Shown here piece after piece: positions 8,786-18,966 of a stretch of DNA of 64,000 nucleotides (positions are counted from its first letter, which is position 1; each line of letters begins with the position of its first letter). A model generated the notes under the pieces. The model was not told the DNA's origin. It did no database searches and worked only from the letters and a program-made list of their open reading frames with translations. Both the position numbers and the translations under genes were made by a program. This DNA is from Caballeronia megalochromosomata (lineage in GTDB: Bacteria > Pseudomonadota > Gammaproteobacteria > Burkholderiales > Burkholderiaceae), in contig LRBF01000131.1 of assembly GCA_001580565.1 (NCBI GenBank), positions 124,001-188,000 of the forward strand, read 5' to 3'.

Positions 8786-11213
8786 ACTCAACGTCGCAGA
8801 GCAACACGTCGGGCCATTGCGCGCTCGGCAATGCGCGAAGCCTGGCGAACGCATCATCGCCCGATGCGCACAGGACCACATGCGCGCCGACTGACTCGAG
8901 CAGACCTTCAAGCGCGTCGCGCGCTTCTTCCTGATCGTCGAGCACCATCACCGTGACGCCCTTGAGTGCGTCGTCGTGCGAAGCTTCGGGAGCGGCCGTT
9001 TCGTCGGGCACCGGGCGTAAGGGCATCGTTGCGACATAGGCGACGTGCTTGTCGATGTAGCGCACCTCAAGGCTTCCTCCCGTCTCGGTCAATGCGTTCT
9101 CGAGACGCCGCACTTGCTGCTGCGAAAGATCGGCGGGATCGGGTCGCTGCCCCATCACCGTGAGACTGGCGTGATTGCCCTCGCGGAACACGCGCAACTC
9201 GATACGCTCGCTGCGCATCGCCGCGCTCATCTGCGCGCGGCACAGTTCGGCGACGACCTGCTGCAACACGCTCGCATCGCCGGACACGCGCAAGCCCGGC
9301 TCGGCGATAACGGTATAAAGGTTCACGCCGCGCGCCGCGATCTCTTCATGCAGCGCATCAATGACGCCCGCGACGAGTGCATCGAGCCCGACCGCCTGCG
9401 CGGAGACCTTGCGCTGCGCATGCTCGAGCTCACCCTGCTGCCATTGCAGCGACCACATGCGTGCGTACACGCCCTCGCGCGCGAGCAGTTCGTCGTGCTG
9501 TCCCTGCTCGACGATACGCCCATGCTCCATCACGAGCGTCCAGTCGGCATCCACAACCGTCGAGAGGCGATGCGCGATGACGATCGACGTGCGTCCCTTC
9601 GCGAGACGATCCAGCTCGGTCTGGATCGCGCGTTCAGAACGCGTATCGAGCGCGGAGGTGGCTTCGTCGAACACTATGATGCGCGGGTCCTTCAAAATCG
9701 CGCGCGCGATCGCGATGCGTTGCCGTTCGCCACCCGAGAGCCGCACGCCGCGCTCGCCGACGCGCGTGTCGTAGTGATCCGGCAAGTGCTCGATGAAGCC
9801 ATCGAGCTGTGCGGCGCGCGCGGCCTGTACGATCTCCGCGCGCGTGGCATCGGGGCGGCCATAAGCGATGTTGTAGGCGATCGTATCGTTGAAGAGGTCC
9901 GTGTCCTGTGGCACGATGCCGATGGTCGCGCGCATGCTGTTCTGCGTGACGTGCGCGAGGTCTTGTCCGTCGATCCGTATCGCGCCCGCGCTCGGCTCGT
10001 AGAGCCTGAAGAGCAGCTTCACGAGCGTCGACTTGCCCGAGCCGCTGCCCCCAACCACCGCGAGCTTCTTGCCCGGATGCGCGCAAAAATCGACATCGCG
10101 CACGATTTGCCGCGCCGGATCGTAACCGAACTCGACGTGATCGAACTCGATTTCGCCTGCTGTCACGACGAGTGGTTGCGCGCCGGTCTCGTCCACATCT
10201 TCACGCCCGCGACCGCGCGAGAGAAGAATCATGAACATGCGCTCGACGTTCACGATCGCGTCGTTGGTCTCGCGAAATACGAAGCCGAGCGTGTTGAGCG
10301 GGTTGCATACCTGCACGATATAGGCGTTCACAAGCACCAGATCGCCGACGCTCATCGTGCCCGCGACGACCTGTTGCGCCGCGCGCAGCATCACGGCCGC
10401 AATGCCGACGGCGATGATCGTGCTCTGTCCCACGTGCAGCAGCGTGAGCGCGCGTTGATTGGCGACCCGCGCATGCACCCATTCGTTTAGCACGCTTGTG
10501 AGCCTGCTCGTTTCGATGCGCTCGCTCGCGAAGAACTTGACGGTTTCATAGTTGAGCAGACTATCAACGAGGCGACTATCGGACTGGGCCTCAAGCCTGT
10601 TGACCGCGCGTTGAAAGCGCATGCGATAACGCGTGAAGATGAGCGTCCATACCGAATACAGCACAAACGTCACCGTAATGATCACCATGAATTCGATCGC
10701 GTAACTGCTCATCATCACGGCAACGACCGTGCTGATTTCGATCATCACCGGCACGATGGTGAAGAACGCAGTGCCGAGTAAAAAACCGACACCGTCCGCA
10801 CCTTTTTGCACGTCTCGCACGACCGCGCCGGTTTCGCGCTGCGCATGAAAGCGCGCGCCCAACGCATGAAGATGCGCGAACGTTCGCTCTGCAAACGACG
10901 CCACGGTCCGCTGAGTGACGATGCTGAAGACTACGTCGCGTGCTTCGTTCAGCAGATCGCCGAGATAGCGCAACTAGACGTAGGCGAGAACCAGGAAGAC
11001 GGGAAAGACGACGGTCGTTGCGGGATGACTGAACTCGTCGATGACGCGCTTAAGCATCAACGGAACCGACACGACCGCGAGCCGCGCGCTGATCATCAGG
11101 ACAATGGCGGCGGCGGTCTTATAACGCCACGCCCACACCGCGCGGCACAGGTCGGCGACGATGCGGCGGCGCACGCGCGTGCGCTCGGCATCGGAGGACA
11201 CGCCCGGCGTCAC
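8786..11213 (-). pseudogene. ABC exporter fused to an ATPase-like and receiver domain; broken
   Basis: An ATM1/HMT1-like exporter: GTG start at 11213 after GGAAGGA, first helices to LVLAYV, then an in-frame TAG at 10974-10976 where a sense codon would give LAYV-x-LRYLGDLL. The frame continues through the membrane domain, Walker A (VVGGSGSGKST), Q-loop, signature LSGGERQ and Walker B (IIVFDEATSALD). Next comes a segment like a degenerate histidine-kinase ATPase (VLQQVVAELCRAQM) and a receiver domain (VTVMVLDDQEEARDALEG to DVLLCDV). Right after the predicted phospho-aspartate, near 8790, the sequence stops matching. The gene is thus interrupted by a stop early on and truncated at the end. An exporter carrying its own receiver domain is unusual. 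Confidence 0.82.
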
Positions 11214-11482
11214 TCCTTCCGGTCCTTGCGCTTACGGGCGTCATGTGTTGACGATGCGCCCTGGGCGCCGTTCTTTTTCTGAACGCGCTGTTCCTCGATG
11301 CGGCTTAACGTGGCAGGGTCCGTTCCGGATTGTCCGGCAGCGCCCGCCCCGCCCGCGACGCCGGCGGATTTGCCCGTATTGCCCGGCGGCGCGCCAGTCT
11401 CCCGCGCCCATGCGCTTGTCACACATGTCATGCAAGCGCACGCGAATGCGACGATCGTTCGAAGTCGAAGATTGCGATTCAT
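11210..11482 (-). CDS. Small exported Gly/Ala-rich protein of unknown function
   Basis: About 90 residues from ATG 11482. An N-terminal signal peptide (MNRNLRLRTIVAFACACMTC, cleavage probably after AWA) is followed by a Gly/Ala-rich stretch and a strongly charged end (RIEEQRVQKKNG, KRKDRKE). The stop overlaps the GTG start of the downstream ABC gene by four bases, so the two are translationally coupled. No domain is recognised. It could be a periplasmic accessory of the exporter, but that rests on position alone. Confidence 0.6.
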   Translation of the reverse strand: MNRNLRLRTIVAFACACMTCVTSAWARETGAPPGNTGKSAGVAGGAGAAGQSGTDPATLSRIEEQRVQKKNGAQGASSTHDARKRKDRKE

Positions 11483-11569
11483 CTGGCTCTTCCGTTTGCG
11501 CGAGTGCTTCGATATTCTAGTCGTCAACAGTCATGCGCGCGCCAGAATGCGTTATCCCATTGGGGGGCT

Positions 11570-13339
11570 TCACGATGACATGGCGCGGCTTCGTTTAAGA
11601 TATCGCGCGATGAACGTGCGCGTTTCATCGCGAGCGAAACGCACGGCCACGCTTTCGCCGCTGACCATTTCGACGATACCTTCGCCATAGCGACGCACGA
11701 CGACTCGTTCGCCTCGTTCGAATGTTGGCACCGTGCGTTTGGGCTTTGTCTCTTCTTTCTTACGGGCGTGTTCCAAAAGCTCGCGCGGGCTCTCGATCAC
11801 TTCCGGTGGATGCAGGCAGTTATCGCATACGCCACATGTCTTTCCGCCGAGTTCGTCATCGGGCGGGGCGTAATGCACGTCCGATGATGAGTCCGCGTTG
11901 TGCGCGAAGTATTCGAGCAAAATGCGCCAGCGACATTGAGCGCTTTGCGCATAACAGATCATGCGTTCCAGCACGGCCCGGTCTTGCTCGGCGCGCGCTA
12001 TATAGGCGTGCGATGCATCGCCGAGTTTCGCGTCGGCCTTGCTGCCGTCCTCATCGATTAGCTTCATACCACCGTGGCGCGTGCGGCGCGTCATGCCGAT
12101 ATCGTGGAGCAGGGTTGCCGCGACGCGCAGCTTGTTCGCGCCCACGTCGGGCAATGCGTCACGCAGGCGCTCGAGCGGCTTCTCCAGCGTCTTGCTGCTC
12201 GTTTCGTTCGCGAGTTCACGCACCGTCCGCGCAACGCGTTCGATGGTCTGCGCACTCGGATAGCGGCCGCTCAGGAAAAACTGCTGCACCTGCTTGTCCT
12301 TCAGTTCGAACAGCAACGTGCAGCGCGCCGGCTCGCCGTCGCGTCCGCCGCGGCCCGCTTCCTGATAATACGCATCGAGACTGCCGGGCATCTGTGCATG
12401 GATCACGAAGCGGATATCGGGCTTGTCGATGCCCATGCCGAACGCGTTGGTCGCGACCATCACACGCGCGCGGTCTTCCATGAAGGCGTCCTGCGACGCG
12501 GATCGCGCGCTCGCCGCGAGCTTGCCGTGATAGCGCTCCGCTGCAACGCCCGCTTCGATCAGGGACGCATGAAGCGCCTCGCATTCCGCGACGGTCGCAC
12601 AATAGACGATGCCGCTACCCTTCTCGCTGCACGCCAACTCTACGACACGCTTGCGCTTATCCTCGGGGTTCGTCATTTGTTCGACGGCGAATCGCAAATT
12701 GTCGCGATAGACACCTGTATGAATGACATTGGCCGCCCGCATCTGAAGCTCGCGCGTGATATCGGTCATGACCGCAGGCGTCGCGGTTGCGGTGAGTGCG
12801 AGTATTGGCGGGCGGCCCAACAACTTTATCGCCTGAATCAGTTCGACATACGCGGGACGAAAGTCGTGCCCCCACTGCGAAATGCAATGCGCCTCGTCGA
12901 TGACGACGAGCGCGATCTCAGGTACATCCAGCGACTTGAGCTGCGCGACGAACTCCGGGTCGACAAGACGTTCCGGTGTAACGAACAGCATGCGCAGCGC
13001 GTGCCTGGCGAGCGCGTCCATTGCATCATGCAACTCGCTCGCGGACAGCGCGCTGTTGAGCACGGCATTCGCAATGCCGGCTTCGGTCAACTTCGTCGCC
13101 TGATCGCGCATGAGCGATATGAGCGGCGATACGATGAGCGTCATGCCTTCGAATTGCAGCGCGGGCAGTTGGTAACATAGCGACTTGCCCGCACCGGTCG
13201 GCATGACAGCCAAGGTATCGTGCCCGTCCATCACGCTGCTGATGACGTCCTCCTGCCCTGCTCGCAGATTCGGAAATCCGAAAACCCGGCGCAATGCATT
13301 TTCCATTTCCCGGTCGAGCGCCTTGCGCACGGGCTTCAT
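11570..13339 (-). CDS. recQ: RecQ-family ATP-dependent DNA helicase
   Basis: A 3'-5' helicase of superfamily 2. Motif I is MPTGAGKSLCYQLPAL, motif II DEAHCISQWGHDFRP, motif III ALTATATP, and motif VI YQEAGRGGRDGEPARC. The RecQ zinc-binding region shows as CRWRILLEYF and CGVCDNC. After a winged-helix region the protein ends in a short beta-rich piece (VVRRYGEGIVEMVSGESVAV) instead of an HRDC domain. I use the ATG at 13339 (MKPVRKALDREMENALRRVF); a GTG at 13387 would add 16 unconserved residues. The frame is intact over about 590 residues. Probably an accessory RecQ beside the main chromosomal copy. Confidence 0.92.
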   Translation of the reverse strand: MKPVRKALDREMENALRRVFGFPNLRAGQEDVISSVMDGHDTLAVMPTGAGKSLCYQLPALQFEGMTLIVSPLISLMRDQATKLTEAGIANAVLNSALSASELHDAMDALARHALRMLFVTPERLVDPEFVAQLKSLDVPEIALVVIDEAHCISQWGHDFRPAYVELIQAIKLLGRPPILALTATATPAVMTDITRELQMRAANVIHTGVYRDNLRFAVEQMTNPEDKRKRVVELACSEKGSGIVYCATVAECEALHASLIEAGVAAERYHGKLAASARSASQDAFMEDRARVMVATNAFGMGIDKPDIRFVIHAQMPGSLDAYYQEAGRGGRDGEPARCTLLFELKDKQVQQFFLSGRYPSAQTIERVARTVRELANETSSKTLEKPLERLRDALPDVGANKLRVAATLLHDIGMTRRTRHGGMKLIDEDGSKADAKLGDASHAYIARAEQDRAVLERMICYAQSAQCRWRILLEYFAHNADSSSDVHYAPPDDELGGKTCGVCDNCLHPPEVIESPRELLEHARKKEETKPKRTVPTFERGERVVVRRYGEGIVEMVSGESVAVRFARDETRTFIARYLKRSRAMSS

Positions 13340-13450
13340 AGTCGGATGCGTATGAGTCGATCGTTTGAGGTTGTATTGGGCGTGCACCAGACGAACAGAC
13401 GCGTTCCGCTCGCAATAGTGGCAGCGGAAGTCCGATTCTTACGATGTGTT

Positions 13451-13645
13451 TCAAATTGTGCTTTCCGGTCGCTCAGTCCCGTCCGCGGTGGCATTGTTCG
13501 GAGGGACGCCTTTCCCGTCTTCTGCGCTGATCGACGCTATTGCCTGCTCCCAAAACTCTTCCGCGCGTCCCTCGGGGGAGCGCTCCCGCTCCCATATCTC
13601 ATAGGCGCGGCGGCGAATGCGGTCTAGCTCTTTCTGTTCATCCAT
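13451..13645 (-). CDS. DUF2934 small protein
   Basis: About 64 residues with the DUF2934 core RIRRRAYEIWERERSPEG and AEEFWEQAIASI. The start is ATG 13645 because GGGAG lies six bases before it; an ATG at 13651 would overlap that site. DUF2934 proteins are short, charged and common in rhizobia and Burkholderia, with no known role. A longer DUF2934 protein lies at 59621-60115. Confidence 0.8.
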   Translation of the reverse strand: MDEQKELDRIRRRAYEIWERERSPEGRAEEFWEQAIASISAEDGKGVPPNNATADGTERPESTI

Positions 13646-13669
13646 GACCATCTCCCAGTGATGCGGCAA

Positions 13670-14480
13670 CGTCGCCGCCGGATCGGAGCTTGCACACTAA
13701 TGGCGCAACCATCGTGCCGCGCGCGTTAGCGGCGCTCGTTTTTCGGAGAGAAGATCTTGGGGATTCAGGTTAGTGCGCTTGGCCGCGCTCTCGTTTTTGT
13801 GAGACTACTGCAACGCCCAATGCGACAGGCGAGCCTGCCCATCGAGTGACGGCGCTCGCAAACGCAACGAACGCCCGTGCGACGGGATGCGCCCCTACGT
13901 TCCCGGACTCGACGACGCGGGCGCGGTGTCCATCGCTCTGAATCGGGCAGCGCGTTTCGTTGAGTCTTATTCGAGGTCTTGAAAGAGGTCGTGCCGCGAA
14001 TTTATTAACTGCAACTTTCGAAGGGAATCCGGAAACACCGGATTCACAAACTTGAGCGTCATCCGATCCGATTTCCTGGTCCCTGCATAGCGTGGCCGGG
14101 GGCGTCACCCCCTCGTGTGCAGCAGCGATCACGCGCCGTACAAATAGTCCTTCGGACCTTTCGGATTCGCGTTGACCTCGCTGCGCACAACACCTTCGCG
14201 TGCGGCGTGCCGATGACGACTTAGTCATACACCGACGGAGCGTCCGCGAGCTTGCGTCGAGATGCGGATCGTTGCCGTCTATTCCGGCGGCGAGATCGGC
14301 CAACTGCTGAGGTACTGCGCTTCAAAAGCAGCTGACCCGATTCGCGCAGATGTAGCGCAATCATGATGCGCGTTTCGTGCAAGCCCTGCACTGCCGGGAC
14401 TCTTTGTGAAGCAAAAAACAAAAAATCGGCAGGCCCGCACTTTGCTTTAAATGGTAGACATTATTCAAACGGAGAACGCG
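13670..14480. other. Non-coding or eroded stretch
   Basis: No supportable gene over about 800 bases. On the minus strand a short tail, VNANPKGPKDYLYGA and a stop near 14130, looks like the end of a real protein, with no intact frame before it. The promoter of the hemerythrin gene should lie in the last 100 bases. Confidence 0.35.
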
Positions 14481-15017
14481 ATGCCTACGCCTCCCACACA
14501 AGCTGGAACTGCCATCCCCCGGTCCGCGCAAACTGACGACGCCATCGAATTCCTGATGGACGATCATCGCGCAGTTCAGAAGCTGTTCGATGCGTTCGAA
14601 AAAGCGAAGGACGACGATCTCGATGCGAAATCCACACTCGTCCAACGCGCTTGCGAAGAACTCACCGTTCACGCGATGATCGAGGAGGAGCTCCTGTATC
14701 CGGCCGCGCAGGAAGCGCTGGACGAAGGCGATCGGCCCGATGTCGAAGAAGCGTATGTCGAACACTATCTCGTGAAGGTGCTGATCGACAAGTTCACGAC
14801 ACTAAAGGCGGGCGAGCCCGGCTTCGATGCGACCTTCAGGGTGATGAGCGAGATCGTTCAACATCACATCGAAGAAGAAGAGTCGGATCTGTTCCCTAAA
14901 CTGCGAAAGTCCGGCGCCGACCTGAACGCGCTCGGCAAGAAGCTTATCCGGCGCAAGGAAGAACTAGATGCGAAGATCCCGAAGGACGCGGGCGATAACA
15001 CGATGCGCCTGCATTGA
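14481..15017 (+). CDS. Hemerythrin HHE-domain protein
   Basis: About 178 residues with an HHE cation-binding bundle: MDDHRAVQKLFDAFE, HAMIEEELLYPAAQ, VEHYLVKVLIDKF and HHIEEEESDLFPKL supply the His/Glu ligands of a non-haem di-iron site. Such proteins bind oxygen or nitric oxide, or handle iron, in the cytoplasm. ATG 14481 follows ACGGAGAACGCG; an ATG at 14451 adds ten unconserved residues and has no clear ribosome site. The C-terminal helix is lysine-rich (KKLIRRKEELDAKIPKDAG). No damage seen. It fits the redox-stress theme of this part of the window. Confidence 0.92.
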   Translation: MPTPPTQAGTAIPRSAQTDDAIEFLMDDHRAVQKLFDAFEKAKDDDLDAKSTLVQRACEELTVHAMIEEELLYPAAQEALDEGDRPDVEEAYVEHYLVKVLIDKFTTLKAGEPGFDATFRVMSEIVQHHIEEEESDLFPKLRKSGADLNALGKKLIRRKEELDAKIPKDAGDNTMRLH

Positions 15018-15033
15018 ACAACTTCGCCGTCAG

Positions 15034-15186
15034 TCACCCCCGCAGCGCGTCGAACACGCCGGCGACGCCCGGTGTGCTAACAGGCTCAACCTGGCGCCGA
15101 CCGCTGTCTGAACCGTACGCAACACCAAGAATGGCAACGCCGACGAGAGCGAGCGCAATCACTCGGCGTTTAGCGGTATCGGCCAT
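15034..15186 (-). CDS. Short membrane-anchored protein, 50 residues
   Basis: ATG 15186 opens a 50-codon frame: MADTAKRRVIALALVGVAIL is a charged start followed by one hydrophobic helix, then a polar segment ends in GVAGVFDALRG. The positive start and single helix suggest a type II membrane or secreted microprotein. No strong ribosome site is visible and no family is recognised. It converges on the hemerythrin gene. Confidence 0.42.
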   Translation of the reverse strand: MADTAKRRVIALALVGVAILGVAYGSDSGRRQVEPVSTPGVAGVFDALRG

Positions 15187-15285
15187 AGCGATCTATGGGG
15201 AAGCAACTTAAAGCAGTCGTCGCAACTTTTGGGATGAAAGCGAAGAAGCTGTTGTTGATATGCTTTCCCGTGCGAGACAGCGTTT

Positions 15286-16110
15286 CTACACGTGTGCCTC
15301 ACCCCTATCGTCATGACGCTTCACGAGCCACCTTGCGTTCATGGAAGGTATCGCTCGAAAAGCGGGTTTGGCAAAGAGATACCCCTGCATCAGCGTCACG
15401 CCGTTGTCAGCGAAAAAATTGCGTTCGGCCAAGGTCTCAATCCCCTCGGCAATTACGCGGATCTCGAGATCATGGCACATCGCGAGGACCCCACGCACGA
15501 TGCTCTGTCGAACCGGATCGCTGTCTACGCCTCGCACCAGTTCCATGTCAAGTTTGATGAGATCTGGCTGGAAATCGGCGAGCAAGGTAAGCCCTGAGTA
15601 ACCGGCCCCAAAGTCGTCTATTGCCGTCTGGAAGCCGAAGCGCCGGTACGCACGAAAGATGTCGACCAAGTGTCGACGACTGATGATATTTTCGCCCTCC
15701 ACCGTCTCAAATATGATGCGATGACTGGAAAAATTATATTTTTCCGCGGCCTCAAGGGTGCTTCGGATGCATGCCTCTGGCTGATACACAGCGTTTGGCA
15801 TAAAGTTGATCGACAAAAATCCGCTCATCTGCAATGCCGCGGCCTGTGCTATCGCGTTGGTACGGCAGCGTTGGTCGAAATGATATCGGTTGGCGTCGTC
15901 AACCTGGGCTAGGATCGAGCTCGCCGACTCTCCATTTGGGCCGCGAACCAATGCTTCATGGGCGTAGGGCGCGCCGACGCTCGTATCAATGATGGGTTGA
16001 AATGCAAACGCCATTTCGATGCTCCGCTCGGGCGTACTGCGACACCCCTGGCATCGCTGCGCCCCATCAATGGATCGGGGAAGATTTTGTTCTCGGTCGA
16101 TTTTGGTCAT
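15286..16110 (-). CDS. EAL-domain cyclic-di-GMP phosphodiesterase
   Basis: About 274 residues, essentially one EAL domain. HEALVRGPNG is the signature EAL motif, LSINFMPNA supplies the metal Asn, FETVEGENI a Glu position, AIDDFGAGYSGL the D-D-F-G-x-G loop, LIKLDMELV the lysine, VIAEGIET the late Glu, and LMQGYLFAKP the final Gln. All expected catalytic positions appear present, so hydrolysis of c-di-GMP is likely. A short cysteine-bearing lead (RCQGCRSTPE) precedes the domain. ATG 16110 is the best start; the longer frame adds unconserved sequence. No sensor domain is attached. Confidence 0.9.
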   Translation of the reverse strand: MTKIDREQNLPRSIDGAQRCQGCRSTPERSIEMAFAFQPIIDTSVGAPYAHEALVRGPNGESASSILAQVDDANRYHFDQRCRTNAIAQAAALQMSGFLSINFMPNAVYQPEACIRSTLEAAEKYNFSSHRIIFETVEGENIISRRHLVDIFRAYRRFGFQTAIDDFGAGYSGLTLLADFQPDLIKLDMELVRGVDSDPVRQSIVRGVLAMCHDLEIRVIAEGIETLAERNFFADNGVTLMQGYLFAKPAFRAIPSMNARWLVKRHDDRGEAHV

Positions 16111-16494
16111 GTTGCAGTACTCAGGCAGTCGTCGGAAGAAACCGGCCCATGTGTTATCGGCGGCTCTGTCACAGGGCTTGAGGGAACAGCTCAAGAAGCT
16201 TACCAATTCGCACCCGCATTCACTTCGTCTCATGCGCTCGCTTCAATCACCCCTCCTCGGATCGGCAGCAGGTATAGGGGCCTCAGTTCCCTAGCCATAT
16301 TTCGCCCATTGAAGGACCATCACGTGAAGCACGTTCCAATCCCGTCGAGTTCGTGATAAGCGCGGCAGAGGAACCGGGGTCTGCGAGGTGTAGAGAGGTC
16401 CGGCGACTCGACAGAGCAAGAAAAACACGGAGCACCGACGCGTCACTTGTGCCGAAAGCGGAAGGTATCCGGGCGCAAGCCTGACGCGAAGCCC

Positions 16495-16719
16495 TCAAGC
16501 GGCGGGATTCGGCATTTGGAGCGCCGCGTCCCATTCCGCCCGGTATTTCGGATACTTTGCCGTATCCACCTGTTTCGCGTCCGACCTGTAACCGACCGTC
16601 TGTGCTGTGGGATCGGCTTCGGAAACCTCTGGAGGCGCCGACCGCGACACTTCCGGAAGCACGACGGACGAGGTGAGCGTGGCAGCAACGAGCATGAAAC
16701 GACGACGGGAGGCGCGCAC
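16495..16719 (-). pseudogene. High-potential iron-sulfur protein (HiPIP), truncated before its cluster
   Basis: The frame starts at GTG 16719 with AAAGGAG seven bases upstream. It has a twin-arginine-type signal (RASRRRFMLVAATLTSS) and the HiPIP N-terminal part EADPTAQTVGYRSDAKQVDT and KYPKYRA. Right after this, where the four cluster-binding cysteines should follow, the sequence becomes EWDAALQMPNPAA and stops; no cysteine remains. The other minus-strand frame downstream has only one cysteine and does not restore the fold. The gene is therefore dead. HiPIPs carry electrons in the periplasm. Confidence 0.7.
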
Positions 16720-16842
16720 GTGGAAGCTCCTTTTCGTACATGTCGATCGGGACATCAGGACGACACAGCGTTCCGCGTTGGAATCTGTGGACTTAGCGTC
16801 TGTCAGGACGAATCCATGATGCCAGGGCGAGTCAGTTGGCTA

Positions 16843-16856
16843 TTGACGTTCGTCAA
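16843..16856. promoter_or_regulatory. FNR/ANR-like palindrome TTGACGTTCGTCAA
   Basis: A perfect TTGAC-N4-GTCAA palindrome, close to the FNR/ANR consensus TTGAT-N4-ATCAA. It lies 124 bases before the HiPIP start. Two further copies of the same design occur at 20182 and 21932. Binding is inferred. Confidence 0.5.
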
Positions 16857-17199
16857 GTGCAGCTATGCGGCGCGGAGAAAGCTTACCGCCCTGTGACACG
16901 TCCACCTCCCTTTTCTCGGTCTCTAATCAGGCGACGCCGCTTCCGAACATAGCCCTGGGTATGTGCTCAAGTGCCTGACGGAGATCGCGCGGCGCGTCGG
17001 AGTCGCCCGGCTGCCTGTTTCATTAGCCGGATCATGCATGGCCAAGACTGCTACGAGCTACAACTGAGAACGCTCAAGTCGACTCATGGTTGAGCCACAT
17101 CAGCAGCTTGCTCGAAGATTGGCGCACAAAGACCGAAAGGAGCAGCGCAAGTTCGATGCATGTATCGTGGTTGCGCTTCTGAAACGGATGGGGCTGAGT

Positions 17200-17574
17200 A
17201 TGATGGCCAAGCTCGAAACAACGGTGTTCATTGTTGACGGCGCACCGCTGGTGGTCCGGCATTTGGTGGAACTCATTGAGTCGGCCGGACACGCTCGCGT
17301 CGTGGGATCGAGCGATAACGCTCGTGAAGCACTTACCGAGATACTTCATCGCTCGCCTTCTGTTGTGCTTCTCGACTTGCACTTGCGTGCTGGAAGCGGG
17401 ATCGACCTGTAAGTTGGGCTGACAAGCGCAGGCTGTCGAGCAATAAAAATTGTTGCAACGAACTGCATCGAGCCGATGGCTCGTGCCGCGGCCTTGACGG
17501 CGGGCGCAGACTTCTTCTACGACAAAACCCTTGAGTTTCAAGAGGCCATTGCTCGAATCAACGCACCTGCGTGA
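17200..17574 (+). pseudogene. Receiver-domain response regulator with an internal stop
   Basis: From ATG 17200 the frame gives a receiver domain: ETTVFIVDGAPLVVRHLVEL, then SPSVVLLDLHLRAGSGIDL with the phospho-acceptor Asp. The next codon is TAA, but the same frame continues with VGLTSAGCRAIKIVATNC and GADFFYDKTLEF (the conserved Lys) to a TGA at 17572-17574. A single CAA-to-TAA change explains this. The second acidic residue is replaced too (IVDG instead of VDD). The full protein would have 124 residues and no output domain. It converges on the broken histidine kinase downstream, its likely partner. Confidence 0.78.
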
Positions 17575-17590
17575 ACGAGCAGTACTGGAC

Positions 17591-18666
17591 TTACTTGTTC
17601 CTGATTCGAGCCAACGGCGCGACGAGCGTGATCTGCACTCCAACGCCCGATTCGCTCTTAATGGCGAGCGTTCCTCCAAGCTGTGCAGCCCGTTCATGCA
17701 TGCCCATCAAGCCGAATGCGTCGGCACGAGGGCTAGACGCGGGGAGGCCATCGCCATCATCGGCAATGGAGAGGCGACAGGAGCGGTCGTCCGTCGACAG
17801 ATCGACGTTCACCTCGCTCGCGTTCGCGTGACGTGCGACGTTGGTTAGCGCTTCCTGCACGATTCGGTACAGAGAAATAGTCGTGAGTTCGCTGAAGCCA
17901 TCAATGTCGCCATCAACCTTGAGCCCCACGCTGATCCCATGGCGTCGCTCAAAGCTCTCCACGAGCCATTCGAGGGCAGCTTCCAGGCCAAGATCATCGA
18001 GACCGGGTGGGCGGAGATCAGCGGCGATGCGGCGCAATGAGTCGGTCATCGCATCGATCTGGTCCGCGATTTCTTCACCTTGCAGTCCAAGCTTGGCCTG
18101 ATGGACGGCGAGCGACATCTTCAGCGCTGAGAGGCACTGGCCCAGGTCGTCGTGAAGTTCGCGGGCGATCCGCTTCTGTTCGGCCCACGCGCTTGTTGGA
18201 TGAGCGCAGACCGCAACTGTAGGCGCTCGAGTTCTTCGAGCCGTCGCCGTTCAGTCATGTCACGCGTGACTTTGGCAAATCCCATTATCGCGCCATCAGG
18301 ACCGATGATGGCCGTGATGATGACGTGCGCCCAAAACCGGCTGCCGTCCTTGCGCACGCGCCACCCTTCATCTTCGACGTGTCCGCGCGAACGCGCTATA
18401 GCCAACAGATGCTCGGGTTTTCCGCTGGCGATGTCCTCGTCGGCATAAAAGAGCGAAAAATGGCGGCCGACGACTTCGGCCGACGCGTAGCCCTTAATGC
18501 GCTCGGCGCCCGGATTCCATGTTTGGACGCATCCGGAGGCGTCGAGCATGAAAATCGCATAGTCTTGCACCGCCTCAATCAGCAATTGATAGCGATGCTC
18601 GATGTCAACCGCGCTTTGGTTGAACCAACGGTCTGAAGAAGCGGAGGGCAATTTCGTCGGTTGCAT
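17591..18666 (-). pseudogene. PAS-domain histidine kinase (NarX/DegS-type), split by a frameshift
   Basis: ATG 18666 opens MQPTKLPSASSDRWFNQSAV, then a PAS domain (YAIFMLDASGCVQTWNPGAE to KVTRDMTERRRLEELERLQL). Near 18193 two extra bases in a GCGCG run shift the frame, which then stops at 18121. In the next frame the HisKA_3 phospho-acceptor region reads QKRIARELHDDLGQCLSALK, followed by ISLYRIVQEALTNVARHANA (N-box), DDGDGLP (G1) and GLMGMHERAAQLGG (G2), ending at 17591. Sensor and catalytic parts are now uncoupled. Such kinases sense redox or small ligands through PAS. Its partner receiver at 17200 is also broken. Confidence 0.85.
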
Positions 18667-18966
18667 AGGGTGCTCGCAACATCCGGCTCAGCACTTCGTT
18701 CGCGCCACAGCCTGACGCACTACCGGCGGTGCACGTCTCCTCGCGGTCGAGCACTTCAACGGGAGGCCGAGCTTCGAGAAACAGTGCGTTTGAAGTGACG
18801 ATCGACGCTCCCCTCTACTAGCGTAGGTGAACAAATCTGCAACTGCCACTCCCTTCGCGAGTGCATAGGCAATATTTGCCGTGCCCCTCCAATTCACTGC
18901 CCATGAGCGTCCGCGGTGAAGTGCGTCAACGCCCTTGGCGGCGCGTAGCGCGCAGAGCGGCAGGTA

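Noticed and set aside
9045-10490. A 481-codon plus-strand open frame
   Set aside because: Antisense to the ABC transporter ATPase and membrane domain; composition is shadow-like (rich in Arg, His, Asp).
12074-13180. A 368-codon plus-strand open frame
   Set aside because: Antisense to recQ with no ribosome site or domain.
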